Positions 6,446 through 12,604 of a stretch of DNA of 12,604 nucleotides are shown here, one piece after another. The stretch comes from Paracoccaceae bacterium. GTDB lineage: Bacteria; Pseudomonadota; Alphaproteobacteria; Rhodobacterales; Rhodobacteraceae. A program made the position numbers and the translations under genes. Positions within the stretch are counted from its first letter, which is position 1. Every line of letters begins with the position of its first letter. Below the pieces are notes generated by a model. It was not told where the DNA came from. It worked only from the letters and a program-made list of their open reading frames with translations, and did no database searches. Where the stretch lies: NCBI GenBank assembly GCA_009922885.1, contig RFUP01000030.1:1-12604 (forward strand). Direction: 5' to 3'.

Positions 6446-7027
6446 ATGCTACTGTTGATCGATAATTACGACAGTTTCACCTATAACCTTGTGCATTACC
6501 TGGGTGAACTTGGCGCGGATGTCGTCGTTCGCCGGAACGATGCGCTCGATGTGCAGGAAGCCATGGCGATGAACCCTGCCGGGATCGTGCTTTCTCCGGG
6601 GCCTTGCGATCCCGATCAAGCGGGGATTTGCCTCTCGTTGACTGCCGCCGCTGCAGAAACCCGCACGCCGCTTTTGGGCGTGTGCCTCGGGCATCAGACC
6701 ATCGGGCAGGCGTTTGGTGGCAATGTGGTGCGTTGCCACGAGATCGTGCATGGCAAAATGGGAACAATGCTCCACAATAACAAAGGCTTGTTCAAAGGCC
6801 TTCCCTCTCCTTTCTCCGGAACGCGTTACCATTCTCTGGTCGTGGAACGTGAAACGCTGCCCGAATGCCTCGAAGTCACCGCATGGCTTGAAGATGGCAC
6901 GATCATGGGCCTTCAGCACCGCGACCTGCCGATCCAGGGCGTGCAGTTCCATCCGGAAAGTATCGCCTCCGAACATGGCCACGCCATGTTGAAGAATTTC
7001 CTCGACCTGATGCAGGTGCCCGCATGA
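6446..7027 (+). CDS. trpG: Anthranilate synthase component II (glutamine amidotransferase)
   Basis: This 193-residue class I glutamine amidotransferase supplies ammonia to TrpE, which converts chorismate to anthranilate. The N-terminus LLIDNYDSFTYNLVHYL, the oxyanion-strand motif SPGPCDPDQAG near 50-60, the nucleophile C80 in GVCLGHQ and the H169/E171 pair in QFHPES are all present. Members of this family can also serve 4-amino-4-deoxychorismate synthase (PabA) in folate synthesis, and one protein may serve both. Placement ahead of trpD and trpC favours the tryptophan role. No trpE lies in the window, so its partner must be encoded elsewhere. The Shine-Dalgarno upstream is poor (GATGAG close to the ATG). 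The stop overlaps the trpD start as ATGA. Confidence 0.95.
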   Translation: MLLLIDNYDSFTYNLVHYLGELGADVVVRRNDALDVQEAMAMNPAGIVLSPGPCDPDQAGICLSLTAAAAETRTPLLGVCLGHQTIGQAFGGNVVRCHEIVHGKMGTMLHNNKGLFKGLPSPFSGTRYHSLVVERETLPECLEVTAWLEDGTIMGLQHRDLPIQGVQFHPESIASEHGHAMLKNFLDLMQVPA

Positions 7028-8046
7028 GTGATGCCCTGAAACTGCTCATCGGAGCCGCCGCAGAGCGCCCGCTCACGCGCGCAGAAGCCGAGTCTGCCTT
7101 CCAGATCCTCTTCGAAGGGGAAGCAACGCCCAGTCAGATCGGCGGCTTCCTGATGGCGCTCCGCACGCGCGGTGAAACGGTGGAAGAATATGCCGCCGCA
7201 GCCAGCGTGATGCGCGCGAAATGCAATCCGGTGAAAGCCCCCGCTGGTGCCATCGACATCGTAGGCACGGGGGGCGACGGCAAAAAGACGCTCAACATTT
7301 CCACGGCAACCGCGCTGGTCGTGGCTGGCGCTGGCGTGCCTGTTGCTAAGCATGGCAACCGCAATCTCTCGTCCAAATCTGGCGCGGCCGATGCCTTGGG
7401 GCAGTTGGGCATCAACGTGATGGTCGGCCCGCAAGTTGTTGAAAAAGCGCTGCAAACGGCAGGAATCGGCTTCATGATGGCCCCGATGCACCACCCCGCC
7501 ACTAAGCACGTCATGCCCACACGCGCCGAATTGGGAACGCGCACGATCTTCAACATCCTCGGCCCACTCACCAATCCGGCAAGCGTGAAGCGCCAACTGA
7601 CCGGGGCCTTCTCTCGCAGTTTGATCCGCCCCATGGCCGAAACCCTCGGGCAGTTGGGCAGCGAGCGTGCGTGGCTCGTGCACGGCTCGGATCGCACGGA
7701 TGAGATGACCATCACCGGCGTGACATGGGTTGCTGCGCTAGAAGCCGACGGCTCGGTGCGCGAGGTCGAACTCCATCCCGAAGACTTCGGTCTGCCTGTC
7801 CATCCTTTCGAGAAGATCCAAGGGGATACGCCCGAAGTGAACGCAGCCGCCCTCCGCGCCCTCTTGGACGGGGAACATTCGGCCTATCGCGATGCCGTTC
7901 TCTTGAATGCGGCAGCGGCCTTGGTCATTGCCGATAAGGCGCTAGATTTGAAAAACGGTGTCGCATTGGCGGCAGAAAGCATTGATAGCGGCGCTGCCAG
8001 AACCTGCCTTGCGCGTCTGGTCGCTGTGACGCAGGAGACCGCATGA
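7024..8046 (+). CDS. trpD: Anthranilate phosphoribosyltransferase
   Basis: The protein has 340 residues, the normal length, and joins anthranilate to phosphoribosyl pyrophosphate in the second step of the tryptophan branch. The glycine-rich phosphoribosyl-binding motif VGTGGDGKKTLNIST spans 80-94. The conserved KHGNRNLSSKSGAAD spans 109-123, and HHPATKHVMPTRAELGTRTIFNILGPLTNP follows in the 157-187 region, where anthranilate-contacting Arg and Asn side chains are found in known structures. The start codon overlaps the trpG stop as ATGA at 7024-7027, and the stop overlaps trpC in the same way. This suggests translational coupling and balanced subunit output. Nothing is missing or truncated. 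Confidence 0.97.
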   Translation: MSDALKLLIGAAAERPLTRAEAESAFQILFEGEATPSQIGGFLMALRTRGETVEEYAAAASVMRAKCNPVKAPAGAIDIVGTGGDGKKTLNISTATALVVAGAGVPVAKHGNRNLSSKSGAADALGQLGINVMVGPQVVEKALQTAGIGFMMAPMHHPATKHVMPTRAELGTRTIFNILGPLTNPASVKRQLTGAFSRSLIRPMAETLGQLGSERAWLVHGSDRTDEMTITGVTWVAALEADGSVREVELHPEDFGLPVHPFEKIQGDTPEVNAAALRALLDGEHSAYRDAVLLNAAAALVIADKALDLKNGVALAAESIDSGAARTCLARLVAVTQETA

Positions 8047-8855
8047 GTACGATCCTCGACAAGATCAAAGCCTATAAACTGGAAGAGGTCGCAGCCGATA
8101 AGGCAGCCATGCCAATGGCCGAAGTCGAAGCAGCAGCGAAAGAGGCCTCTCCGGTGCGCCCTTTCGCGGATGCGCTTTTTGAGGCCACGCGCACGGGCTA
8201 TGGCCTGATTGCCGAGATCAAAAAGGCGAGCCCCTCCAAAGGCTTGATCCGTGCCGATTTCGATCCGCCCGCACTGGCGCAAGCCTATGCCGCAGGTGGT
8301 GCCACTTGCCTTTCCGTGCTGACCGACACGCCCTCCTTCCAAGGCGCAAAGGAATTCCTGCCTGCCGCCCGCGCAGCGTGTGAACTTCCCGTGCTCCGCA
8401 AGGACTTTCTCTACGACACCTATCAGGTCGCCGAAGCGCGCGCCCTTGGGGCCGATTGCATCCTGATCATCATGGCATCTGTCGATGACGCTCTCGCTTT
8501 GGAACTCGAAGCCGCGGCAGAGCATTGGGGGATGGATGCGCTGATCGAAGTGCATGATGCCGCCGAACTGGAGCGCGCCAGCAAGCTGAAGTCCCGCCTC
8601 ATCGGGATCAACAACCGCAACCTCAACACCTTCGAAACCACGCTCGACACCACGCGGGTGCTTTCGAAACACGTTCCCGGAGATCGCATGCTGGTCTCCG
8701 AATCCGGCCTCTTCACCCCTGCCGATCTGGCCGATATGGCGATGTATGGCGCGCGCTGTTTCCTCATCGGGGAAAGCCTGATGCGGCAAGACGATGTGAC
8801 AGCGGCCACGAAAACGCTTCTCGCCAGCCCCCTGATGCCGGGAGGCGGCGCATAA
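8043..8855 (+). CDS. trpC: Indole-3-glycerol phosphate synthase
   Basis: The 270-residue TIM-barrel enzyme closes the indole ring, forming indole-3-glycerol phosphate. Signature segments are IAEIKKASPSKGLI at 56-69 (with E58 and K60), VLRKDFLYDTYQV at 117-129 (general-acid lysine K120), LIEVH at 167-171, INNRNLNTF at 189-197 and LVSESG at 217-222. No phosphoribosylanthranilate isomerase domain is fused to it, unlike E. coli TrpC, so TrpF must be a separate gene not seen here. It starts in ATGA overlap with trpD. Its TAA stop shares one base with the moaC ATG (TAATG), so coupling continues from the tryptophan genes into the molybdenum-cofactor genes. Confidence 0.97.
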   Translation: MSTILDKIKAYKLEEVAADKAAMPMAEVEAAAKEASPVRPFADALFEATRTGYGLIAEIKKASPSKGLIRADFDPPALAQAYAAGGATCLSVLTDTPSFQGAKEFLPAARAACELPVLRKDFLYDTYQVAEARALGADCILIIMASVDDALALELEAAAEHWGMDALIEVHDAAELERASKLKSRLIGINNRNLNTFETTLDTTRVLSKHVPGDRMLVSESGLFTPADLADMAMYGARCFLIGESLMRQDDVTAATKTLLASPLMPGGGA

Positions 8856-9337
8856 TGTCCAACACAGGCCTCACACATTTCGACGCCACCGGGCAGGCCC
8901 ACATGGTCGATGTTTCGGAGAAAGCCGTCACCTCTCGCATCGCCGTGGCGGAAGGCTTCATCAAGATGGCGCAAGCGACCTTCGAGATCATTTCAGAGGG
9001 GCGCGCGGGGAAAGGCGACGTTTTGGGGATTGCCCGCCTCGCGGGCATCATGGGGGCCAAAAAGACCTCCGATCTGATCCCACTCTGCCACCCGCTGCCC
9101 ATCACCAAAGTCGCCGTGGACCTCACGCTTGATCCAGGCCTTCCGGGCGTGCGGATCTCCGCAACCGTGAAAACAAGCGGTCAGACTGGCGTTGAAATGG
9201 AGGCCCTCACGGCCGTTTCCACCGCTGCGCTCACGGTCTACGATATGTCGAAAGCGGTTGATAAACGGATGGAAATCGGCGGCATCCGCGTCACGCTCAA
9301 GGATGGCGGCAAGTCGGGCCGCTTCGAAGCCGAATGA
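8855..9337 (+). CDS. moaC: Cyclic pyranopterin monophosphate synthase accessory protein MoaC
   Basis: The 160-residue protein acts after the radical-SAM enzyme MoaA to form cyclic pyranopterin monophosphate, the first stable intermediate of the molybdenum cofactor. The family marks are AHMVDVSEKAVTSR at 15-28, LIPLCHPLPITK at 74-85, GVEMEALTAVSTAALTVYDM at 112-131 and KAVDK at 133-137. Residues corresponding to those shown to matter in E. coli MoaC are visible: K53, H79, D130 and K133. moaA is not in the window. The start is fixed by the TAATG junction with trpC, and the stop overlaps moeA as ATGA. The position after cys-type YDM carries Ser (S132), a minor variation. Confidence 0.97.
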   Translation: MSNTGLTHFDATGQAHMVDVSEKAVTSRIAVAEGFIKMAQATFEIISEGRAGKGDVLGIARLAGIMGAKKTSDLIPLCHPLPITKVAVDLTLDPGLPGVRISATVKTSGQTGVEMEALTAVSTAALTVYDMSKAVDKRMEIGGIRVTLKDGGKSGRFEAE

Positions 9338-10506
9338 TCTCGGTCTCGGAAGCCCTCGATCTGCTATTTGCCCTTGCTCGGGCTTTGGAGGTTGAGGAAG
9401 TTCCCATTTCCGAAGCCAATGGGCGTGTTCTGGCCCAAACGCTCACGGCCAAACGCACTCAACCGCCGTTCCCTGCCTCTGCAATGGATGGCTATGCCGT
9501 TGGCGGTGGGCAGCCGAAGCTCGGGGATCGGTTCCGATTGGTCGGCGAAAGCGCAGCGGGTCACGCGTGGGGCGGAACACTACTCCCCGGCGAATGCGTG
9601 CGGATATTCACAGGCGCCCCGGTTCCTGAAGGCGGAGATTTCGTTGTTATTCAGGAGGATACCAGCCGGATTTCAACTGAAGTCACGATTTCCAGAGAGC
9701 CGAGCCCCGACGACAATATCCGCCGCGCGGGCATCGACTTCGAAATCGGCACGCCCCTTCTGGCCCCAAGGCGGCTACGCGCTTCTGAAGTGGCCTTACT
9801 CGCGGCGATGAACCACGCTCGTGTGCCTGTCACACGCAAACCCGTGGTGGCGCTGATCTCGACAGGCGACGAATTGGTCATGCCGGGGGAAGCCCCCTTG
9901 CCTGACCAGATCATCGCCTCGAATACGTTCGGCCTCAAAGCGCTCTTGGAAGATCACGGTGCCATCGTGCGCATCCTGCCCATCGCGAAAGACCGCGAGG
10001 CCTCCATCACGCAAACACTGGCGCTCGCCGCAGATGCCGATCTGATCATAACCATTGGCGGAGCATCCGTAGGTGACCATGATCTGGTCTCTGCCGTCAC
10101 GCGCGGCCTTGGGGCGGATCAGTCTTTCCACAAAGTCGCGATGCGGCCCGGCAAACCCCTGATGGCCGGAAAAATTGGGAACTCCATGATGATTGGCCTG
10201 CCCGGCAATCCCGTTTCGGCGATGGTTTGCGGGCATATATTCGTCGTTCCCGTCATCAAAGCCATGCTGGGCCTACCTGCAGCGCCCGCCACAAGGCTGA
10301 AGGCCCCCTTGGCCGCGCCCGTTGCCGCGAATGGCCCGCGCGAACATTACATGCGTGCCAACATCACACCTGAAGGCGTGGTCTCGAAAGAAGACCAAGA
10401 CAGCTCGCTTCTCTCGGTGCTTGCCGAAGCCAATGCTCTGCTTATCCGCCCCGTTTCCGATGGGGCGCGCCAAGCGGGAGAGATCGTGGAATATATCCCG
10501 ACTTGA
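9334..10506 (+). CDS. moeA: Molybdopterin molybdenumtransferase MoeA
   Basis: The 390-residue protein inserts molybdate into adenylylated molybdopterin, the last step of molybdenum-cofactor assembly. The MoeA domain order is complete. It has the N-terminal PPFPASAMDGYAV at 44-56, the segment FTGAPVPEGGDFVVIQED at 92-109, DNIRRAGIDF at 127-136, and the MoCF_biosynth (MogA-like) domain with ISTGDELV at 175-182, TIGGASVGDHDLV at 240-252, MRPGKPLMAG at 270-279 and GLPGNPVSA at 288-296. A C-terminal beta domain ends at 390. It overlaps moaC by ATGA, and no separate mog gene is present nearby. No terminator is evident before lexA, so read-through into lexA is possible. Confidence 0.97.
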   Translation: MISVSEALDLLFALARALEVEEVPISEANGRVLAQTLTAKRTQPPFPASAMDGYAVGGGQPKLGDRFRLVGESAAGHAWGGTLLPGECVRIFTGAPVPEGGDFVVIQEDTSRISTEVTISREPSPDDNIRRAGIDFEIGTPLLAPRRLRASEVALLAAMNHARVPVTRKPVVALISTGDELVMPGEAPLPDQIIASNTFGLKALLEDHGAIVRILPIAKDREASITQTLALAADADLIITIGGASVGDHDLVSAVTRGLGADQSFHKVAMRPGKPLMAGKIGNSMMIGLPGNPVSAMVCGHIFVVPVIKAMLGLPAAPATRLKAPLAAPVAANGPREHYMRANITPEGVVSKEDQDSSLLSVLAEANALLIRPVSDGARQAGEIVEYIPT

Positions 10507-10525
10507 CGGAACATCGCTCCGAGAG

Positions 10526-10554
10526 TTGACACAAAACGTGAACATGCGTAGAAC
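10526..10554 (+). promoter_or_regulatory. lexA promoter (-35 TTGACA, 17-base spacer, -10 TAGAAC)
   Basis: A perfect -35 hexamer TTGACA lies at 10526-10531. After exactly 17 bases comes TAGAAC at 10549-10554, matching four of six -10 consensus positions. The -10 lies inside the SOS box, so LexA binding would block RNA polymerase. The promoter begins 20 bases after the moeA stop, giving lexA its own control separate from the upstream operon. Confidence 0.8.
10540..10554. promoter_or_regulatory. LexA operator (alphaproteobacterial SOS box, GAAC-N7-GAAC)
   Basis: GAAC at 10540-10543 and GAAC at 10551-10554 are separated by seven bases. Read on the minus strand this is GTTC-N7-GTTC, the direct-repeat SOS box described for Rhodobacter and other alphaproteobacteria, which differs from the palindromic E. 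coli CTGT-N8-ACAG. Its place upstream of lexA and over the -10 supports autorepression. Confidence 0.9.
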
Positions 10555-10581
10555 AGAGGCAATACAGTCAGGGAGTTGCCG

Positions 10582-11295
10582 ATGCTCACGCGCAAACAGC
10601 TTGATCTACTCGAGTTCATTCACAAACGGATGCAAGCCGATGGCGTGCCGCCCTCTTTCGACGAAATGAAAGATGCGTTGGATCTGCGATCCAAGTCCGG
10701 CATTCACCGCTTGATCACGGCACTCGAAGAGCGGGGGTTCATCCGCCGCCTCGCCCACCGCGCGCGCGCACTGGAAATTGTGAAATTGCCCGACAGCATG
10801 GCAAACACTCCCGAAAAGGCCGCGTCAAAAGCATTCACGCCCAAGGTCATTCAAGGCGAAAAGCCCGAAGCCCCGCGCCCGCGCGCGGCTATGGATCTGG
10901 AAGCGGTCCATGCGCTGGAGCTTCCTGTGATGGGCCGTATCGCCGCCGGTGTTCCGATTGAAGCGATTGCCCACGCCTCGCACAGCGTGGCGGTTCCCGG
11001 CTCGATGCTCTCTGGCAAGGGCGCGCATTATGCGCTGGAAGTCAAAGGCGACTCGATGATCGAGGCGGGTATCAACGATGGCGATGTCGTCGTGATCCGG
11101 GAAACCAACTCGGTTCAGAACGGCGATATCGTCGTGGCGCTCGTTGACGATGCGGAGGCAACGCTGAAACGCTACCGCCGCCAAGGCAGCATGATTGCGC
11201 TGGAGGCTGCCAACTCGGCCTATGAAACCCGAGTGCTTCCCGAGGAGCGCGTTCGCGTCCAAGGGCGGTTGGTGGGCCTAATCCGCACTTACTAA
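10582..11295 (+). CDS. lexA: SOS repressor LexA (self-cleaving, S24 peptidase family)
   Basis: The 237-residue protein begins MLTRKQLDLLEFI, the usual LexA start. An upstream in-frame TTG at 10576 is less likely because GGGAG at 10571-10575 lies six bases before the ATG. The winged-helix DNA-binding domain covers about 1-68. A linker rich in Pro, Lys and Ala spans about 69-108, and the LexA/signal peptidase-like domain follows. The self-cleavage bond is A122-G123 in MGRIAAGVP. The catalytic Ser is S158 in KGDSMIEAG, and the catalytic Lys is K196 in TLKRYRR. DNA damage acting through RecA filaments triggers self-cleavage and derepression of repair genes. The protein is longer than E. coli LexA (202 residues), mainly in the linker, as is common in alphaproteobacteria. 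Its last 18 bases overlap the opposing comEC. Confidence 0.98.
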   Translation: MLTRKQLDLLEFIHKRMQADGVPPSFDEMKDALDLRSKSGIHRLITALEERGFIRRLAHRARALEIVKLPDSMANTPEKAASKAFTPKVIQGEKPEAPRPRAAMDLEAVHALELPVMGRIAAGVPIEAIAHASHSVAVPGSMLSGKGAHYALEVKGDSMIEAGINDGDVVVIRETNSVQNGDIVVALVDDAEATLKRYRRQGSMIALEAANSAYETRVLPEERVRVQGRLVGLIRTY

Positions 11296-12604
11296 CGCAC
11301 GGATATCAATCTGGAAAAGAGCCTCGGCCCGAGGCTCTTTTTTCATGTGCCAAAGCCGCTTTTGCTCCGGGCCACTTGCAGAACGGAGCTTTCCTCCGGC
11401 TTCGATCGCGAGGGCACCCAGCACTTCGAACTCTTTCGGCCCAATGATCTGGCACGGCAGCCCCTTCGGCGGCTCGGCATTGACGATCAGGAACTCGTTT
11501 TCCGAACAGGTCATTTCCGCAACCCGCTTCTTTCCTGTTACATGGCGTATCGAGACGCCACTGGGCAGGACCAATGCTCCGTCCGGAGGCCAAAGAGATG
11601 CGGCCTCTTTCTGCGAATGGAAATCCCCATCGTTTTCAAGCCAGCTTTCCGCCGCGAACCCGGCGCTCCTTTCTCGCGAAAGCGCCCTGCCCGACGGCGT
11701 CATCACACCAACCAAAGCCCCGTTGTCCGCCACAAGAATCATTGGGCGTTGAACCGTCGCCCATATGAACCCGGCAACCAGAATGGGCAGCACCCCCAGC
11801 AATCGCAGCCGCCCCTTCCACAGAACCAATAGGCACCCTCCCGCCGCATAGAGCGCCAAAACCAGTAACGGAGGACTGGCCACAACCCCTTTTGCATTGG
11901 GCAGGGCCGATACCTCACGAGCCACCATAAGGATCCATTCCAGCCCCACACGCATGAAGGCCAGCGGCCAGCCTTCTAACCCGAGGGGAAGGCAAATCGC
12001 AGTGATCACCGCAGCAGGCATCACGATCAATCCCATGGCGGGGACCGCCAACAAATTCGCCAGAAAACCGAAATGCGACACCTGGTTGAAGTGGGCAGCC
12101 GCAATAGGGCCCGTCGCGAGTCCGGCCACGAGTGACGAGAGCGCGAGCGTCATTGCCGGACGGAACACACCGAGCTTTTGCGGCCATTCATGGTCCCGTA
12201 TCGCGCCGAAAACGCCAACCAGTGCCGCCGTCGCAGCGAAACTCATTTGGAAACCCGGAGATAGCAAAGATTCCGGTCGTATCACCAAAACGATGATCGC
12301 GGCGAATGCCACAGAGCGCAGCGAAAGCGCGCGTTTATCAAAGAGAATGGCGCAATGCATCACAGCCGCCATGATAAACGCTCTCTCGGTCGCAACGTTG
12401 CGACACGATAGCACGAGATAGAACGCAGCCGCTGCCAGTGCAAAAAACGCAGCGATTTTGTGAGACCGCCACCGTAAGGCCAAAAACGGAACCATGGCGA
12501 TGCAGAGCTGCACTGCCGCATAGACAAACCCCGCGAGCATCCCCATGTGCAGCCCTGAAATCGCTAGCAGATGGGCAAGGTTTGAAACCCGCAAGGCCTC
12601 TAGC
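11278..12604 (-). CDS. comEC: ComEC/Rec2-family DNA uptake channel, N-terminus cut by window edge
   Basis: The minus frame is open from the window edge to a TAG at 11278-11280, giving 441 visible residues. The diagnostic Competence-domain motif LAHLLAISGLHMGMLAG is near the visible N-end, followed by alternating hydrophobic segments and the conserved RNVATERAFIMA near visible residues 68-79. This integral membrane protein is thought to pass single-stranded DNA across the inner membrane in natural transformation. The N-terminal OB-like (DUF4131) part would lie outside the window. A TTG at 12594 is not the start; coding continues upstream of it. After the last membrane segments about 155 residues remain, and these show no metallo-beta-lactamase HxHxDH signature. 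The 3' end overlaps lexA by 18 bases and contains the lexA terminator. Whether the organism is competent cannot be told here. Confidence 0.93.
   Translation of the reverse strand, partial: LEALRVSNLAHLLAISGLHMGMLAGFVYAAVQLCIAMVPFLALRWRSHKIAAFFALAAAAFYLVLSCRNVATERAFIMAAVMHCAILFDKRALSLRSVAFAAIIVLVIRPESLLSPGFQMSFAATAALVGVFGAIRDHEWPQKLGVFRPAMTLALSSLVAGLATGPIAAAHFNQVSHFGFLANLLAVPAMGLIVMPAAVITAICLPLGLEGWPLAFMRVGLEWILMVAREVSALPNAKGVVASPPLLVLALYAAGGCLLVLWKGRLRLLGVLPILVAGFIWATVQRPMILVADNGALVGVMTPSGRALSRERSAGFAAESWLENDGDFHSQKEAASLWPPDGALVLPSGVSIRHVTGKKRVAEMTCSENEFLIVNAEPPKGLPCQIIGPKEFEVLGALAIEAGGKLRSASGPEQKRLWHMKKEPRAEALFQIDIRALVSAD
11315..11343 (+). terminator. Strong rho-independent terminator after lexA, inside the comEC 3' coding end
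   Basis: AAAAGAGCCTCGG (11315-11327) and CCGAGGCTCTTTT (11329-11341) form a perfect 13-bp inverted repeat around one central base, giving a GC-rich stem with a small real loop, followed on the plus strand by a six-T run (11338-11343). It starts 20 bases after the lexA stop. On the minus strand it is also followed by four T residues, but there it lies within comEC codons, upstream of the comEC stop. Confidence 0.92.

Noticed and set aside
10509..10523. A second LexA site upstream of lexA starting with GAAC at 10509.
   Set aside because: The partner half-site seven bases later reads CGAG, not GAAC, so only a lone half-site exists.
1..12604. CRISPR arrays, insertion sequences, tRNA or rRNA genes, toxin-antitoxin pairs or a prophage in the window.
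   Set aside because: No regularly spaced repeats, transposase-like frames, terminal inverted repeats or RNA-gene signatures were seen. Base composition and codon style look even throughout, so there is no sign of recent transfer.

Overview
The window is a high-GC chromosomal stretch with the gene content and local order of an alphaproteobacterium, most likely a member of the Rhodobacteraceae. The case rests on three things. The Fur-family protein is of the alphaproteobacterial Mur type. The lexA promoter carries the alphaproteobacterial SOS box (GAAC-N7-GAAC, the complement of GTTC-N7-GTTC). The run trpG-trpD-trpC-moaC-moeA-lexA followed by an opposing comEC is an arrangement I associate with that family. 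The last point is recalled knowledge, not a search result. I saw no mobile element, CRISPR array, prophage, tRNA or rRNA. This is essentially a housekeeping region, and I found no clearly new defence or biosynthetic system in it.

Layout. Positions 1-1186 (minus) hold a DEAD-box RNA helicase whose C-terminal end is cut by the window edge. After about 310 bases without a convincing gene, a Mur/Fur-type metalloregulator (1497-1916, plus) ends directly in a tandem-hairpin terminator. An EamA/DMT-family permease (2069-2950) and enolase (3035-4312) follow on the plus strand. Enolase ends in a second copy of the same tandem-hairpin element. Next come an RluE-like 23S rRNA pseudouridine synthase (4509-5168, plus) and a divergent polysaccharide-deacetylase family envelope protein (5053-6282, minus). 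Their 3' ends overlap by 116 bases.

From 6446 to 10506 five plus-strand genes are packed with ATGA or TAATG junctions: trpG, trpD, trpC (tryptophan branch from chorismate), then moaC and moeA (molybdenum cofactor). They look like one translationally coupled operon. trpE, the partner of trpG, is not in the window. lexA (10582-11295) follows with its own promoter, a TTGACA -35 with 17-base spacing to TAGAAC, whose -10 lies inside the SOS box. This supports LexA autorepression. A strong palindromic terminator follows lexA. That terminator lies inside the 3' coding end of comEC (11278 to the window end, minus), which runs convergently, overlaps lexA by 18 bases and is cut at its N-terminal side by the window edge.

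The points most worth a second look are the shared tandem-hairpin element after two unrelated genes, the two convergent coding overlaps, the apparent loss of metal ligands in the deacetylase-like protein, the joining of tryptophan and molybdenum-cofactor genes into one coupled operon, and the absence of a recognisable metallo-beta-lactamase module at the C-terminus of ComEC.
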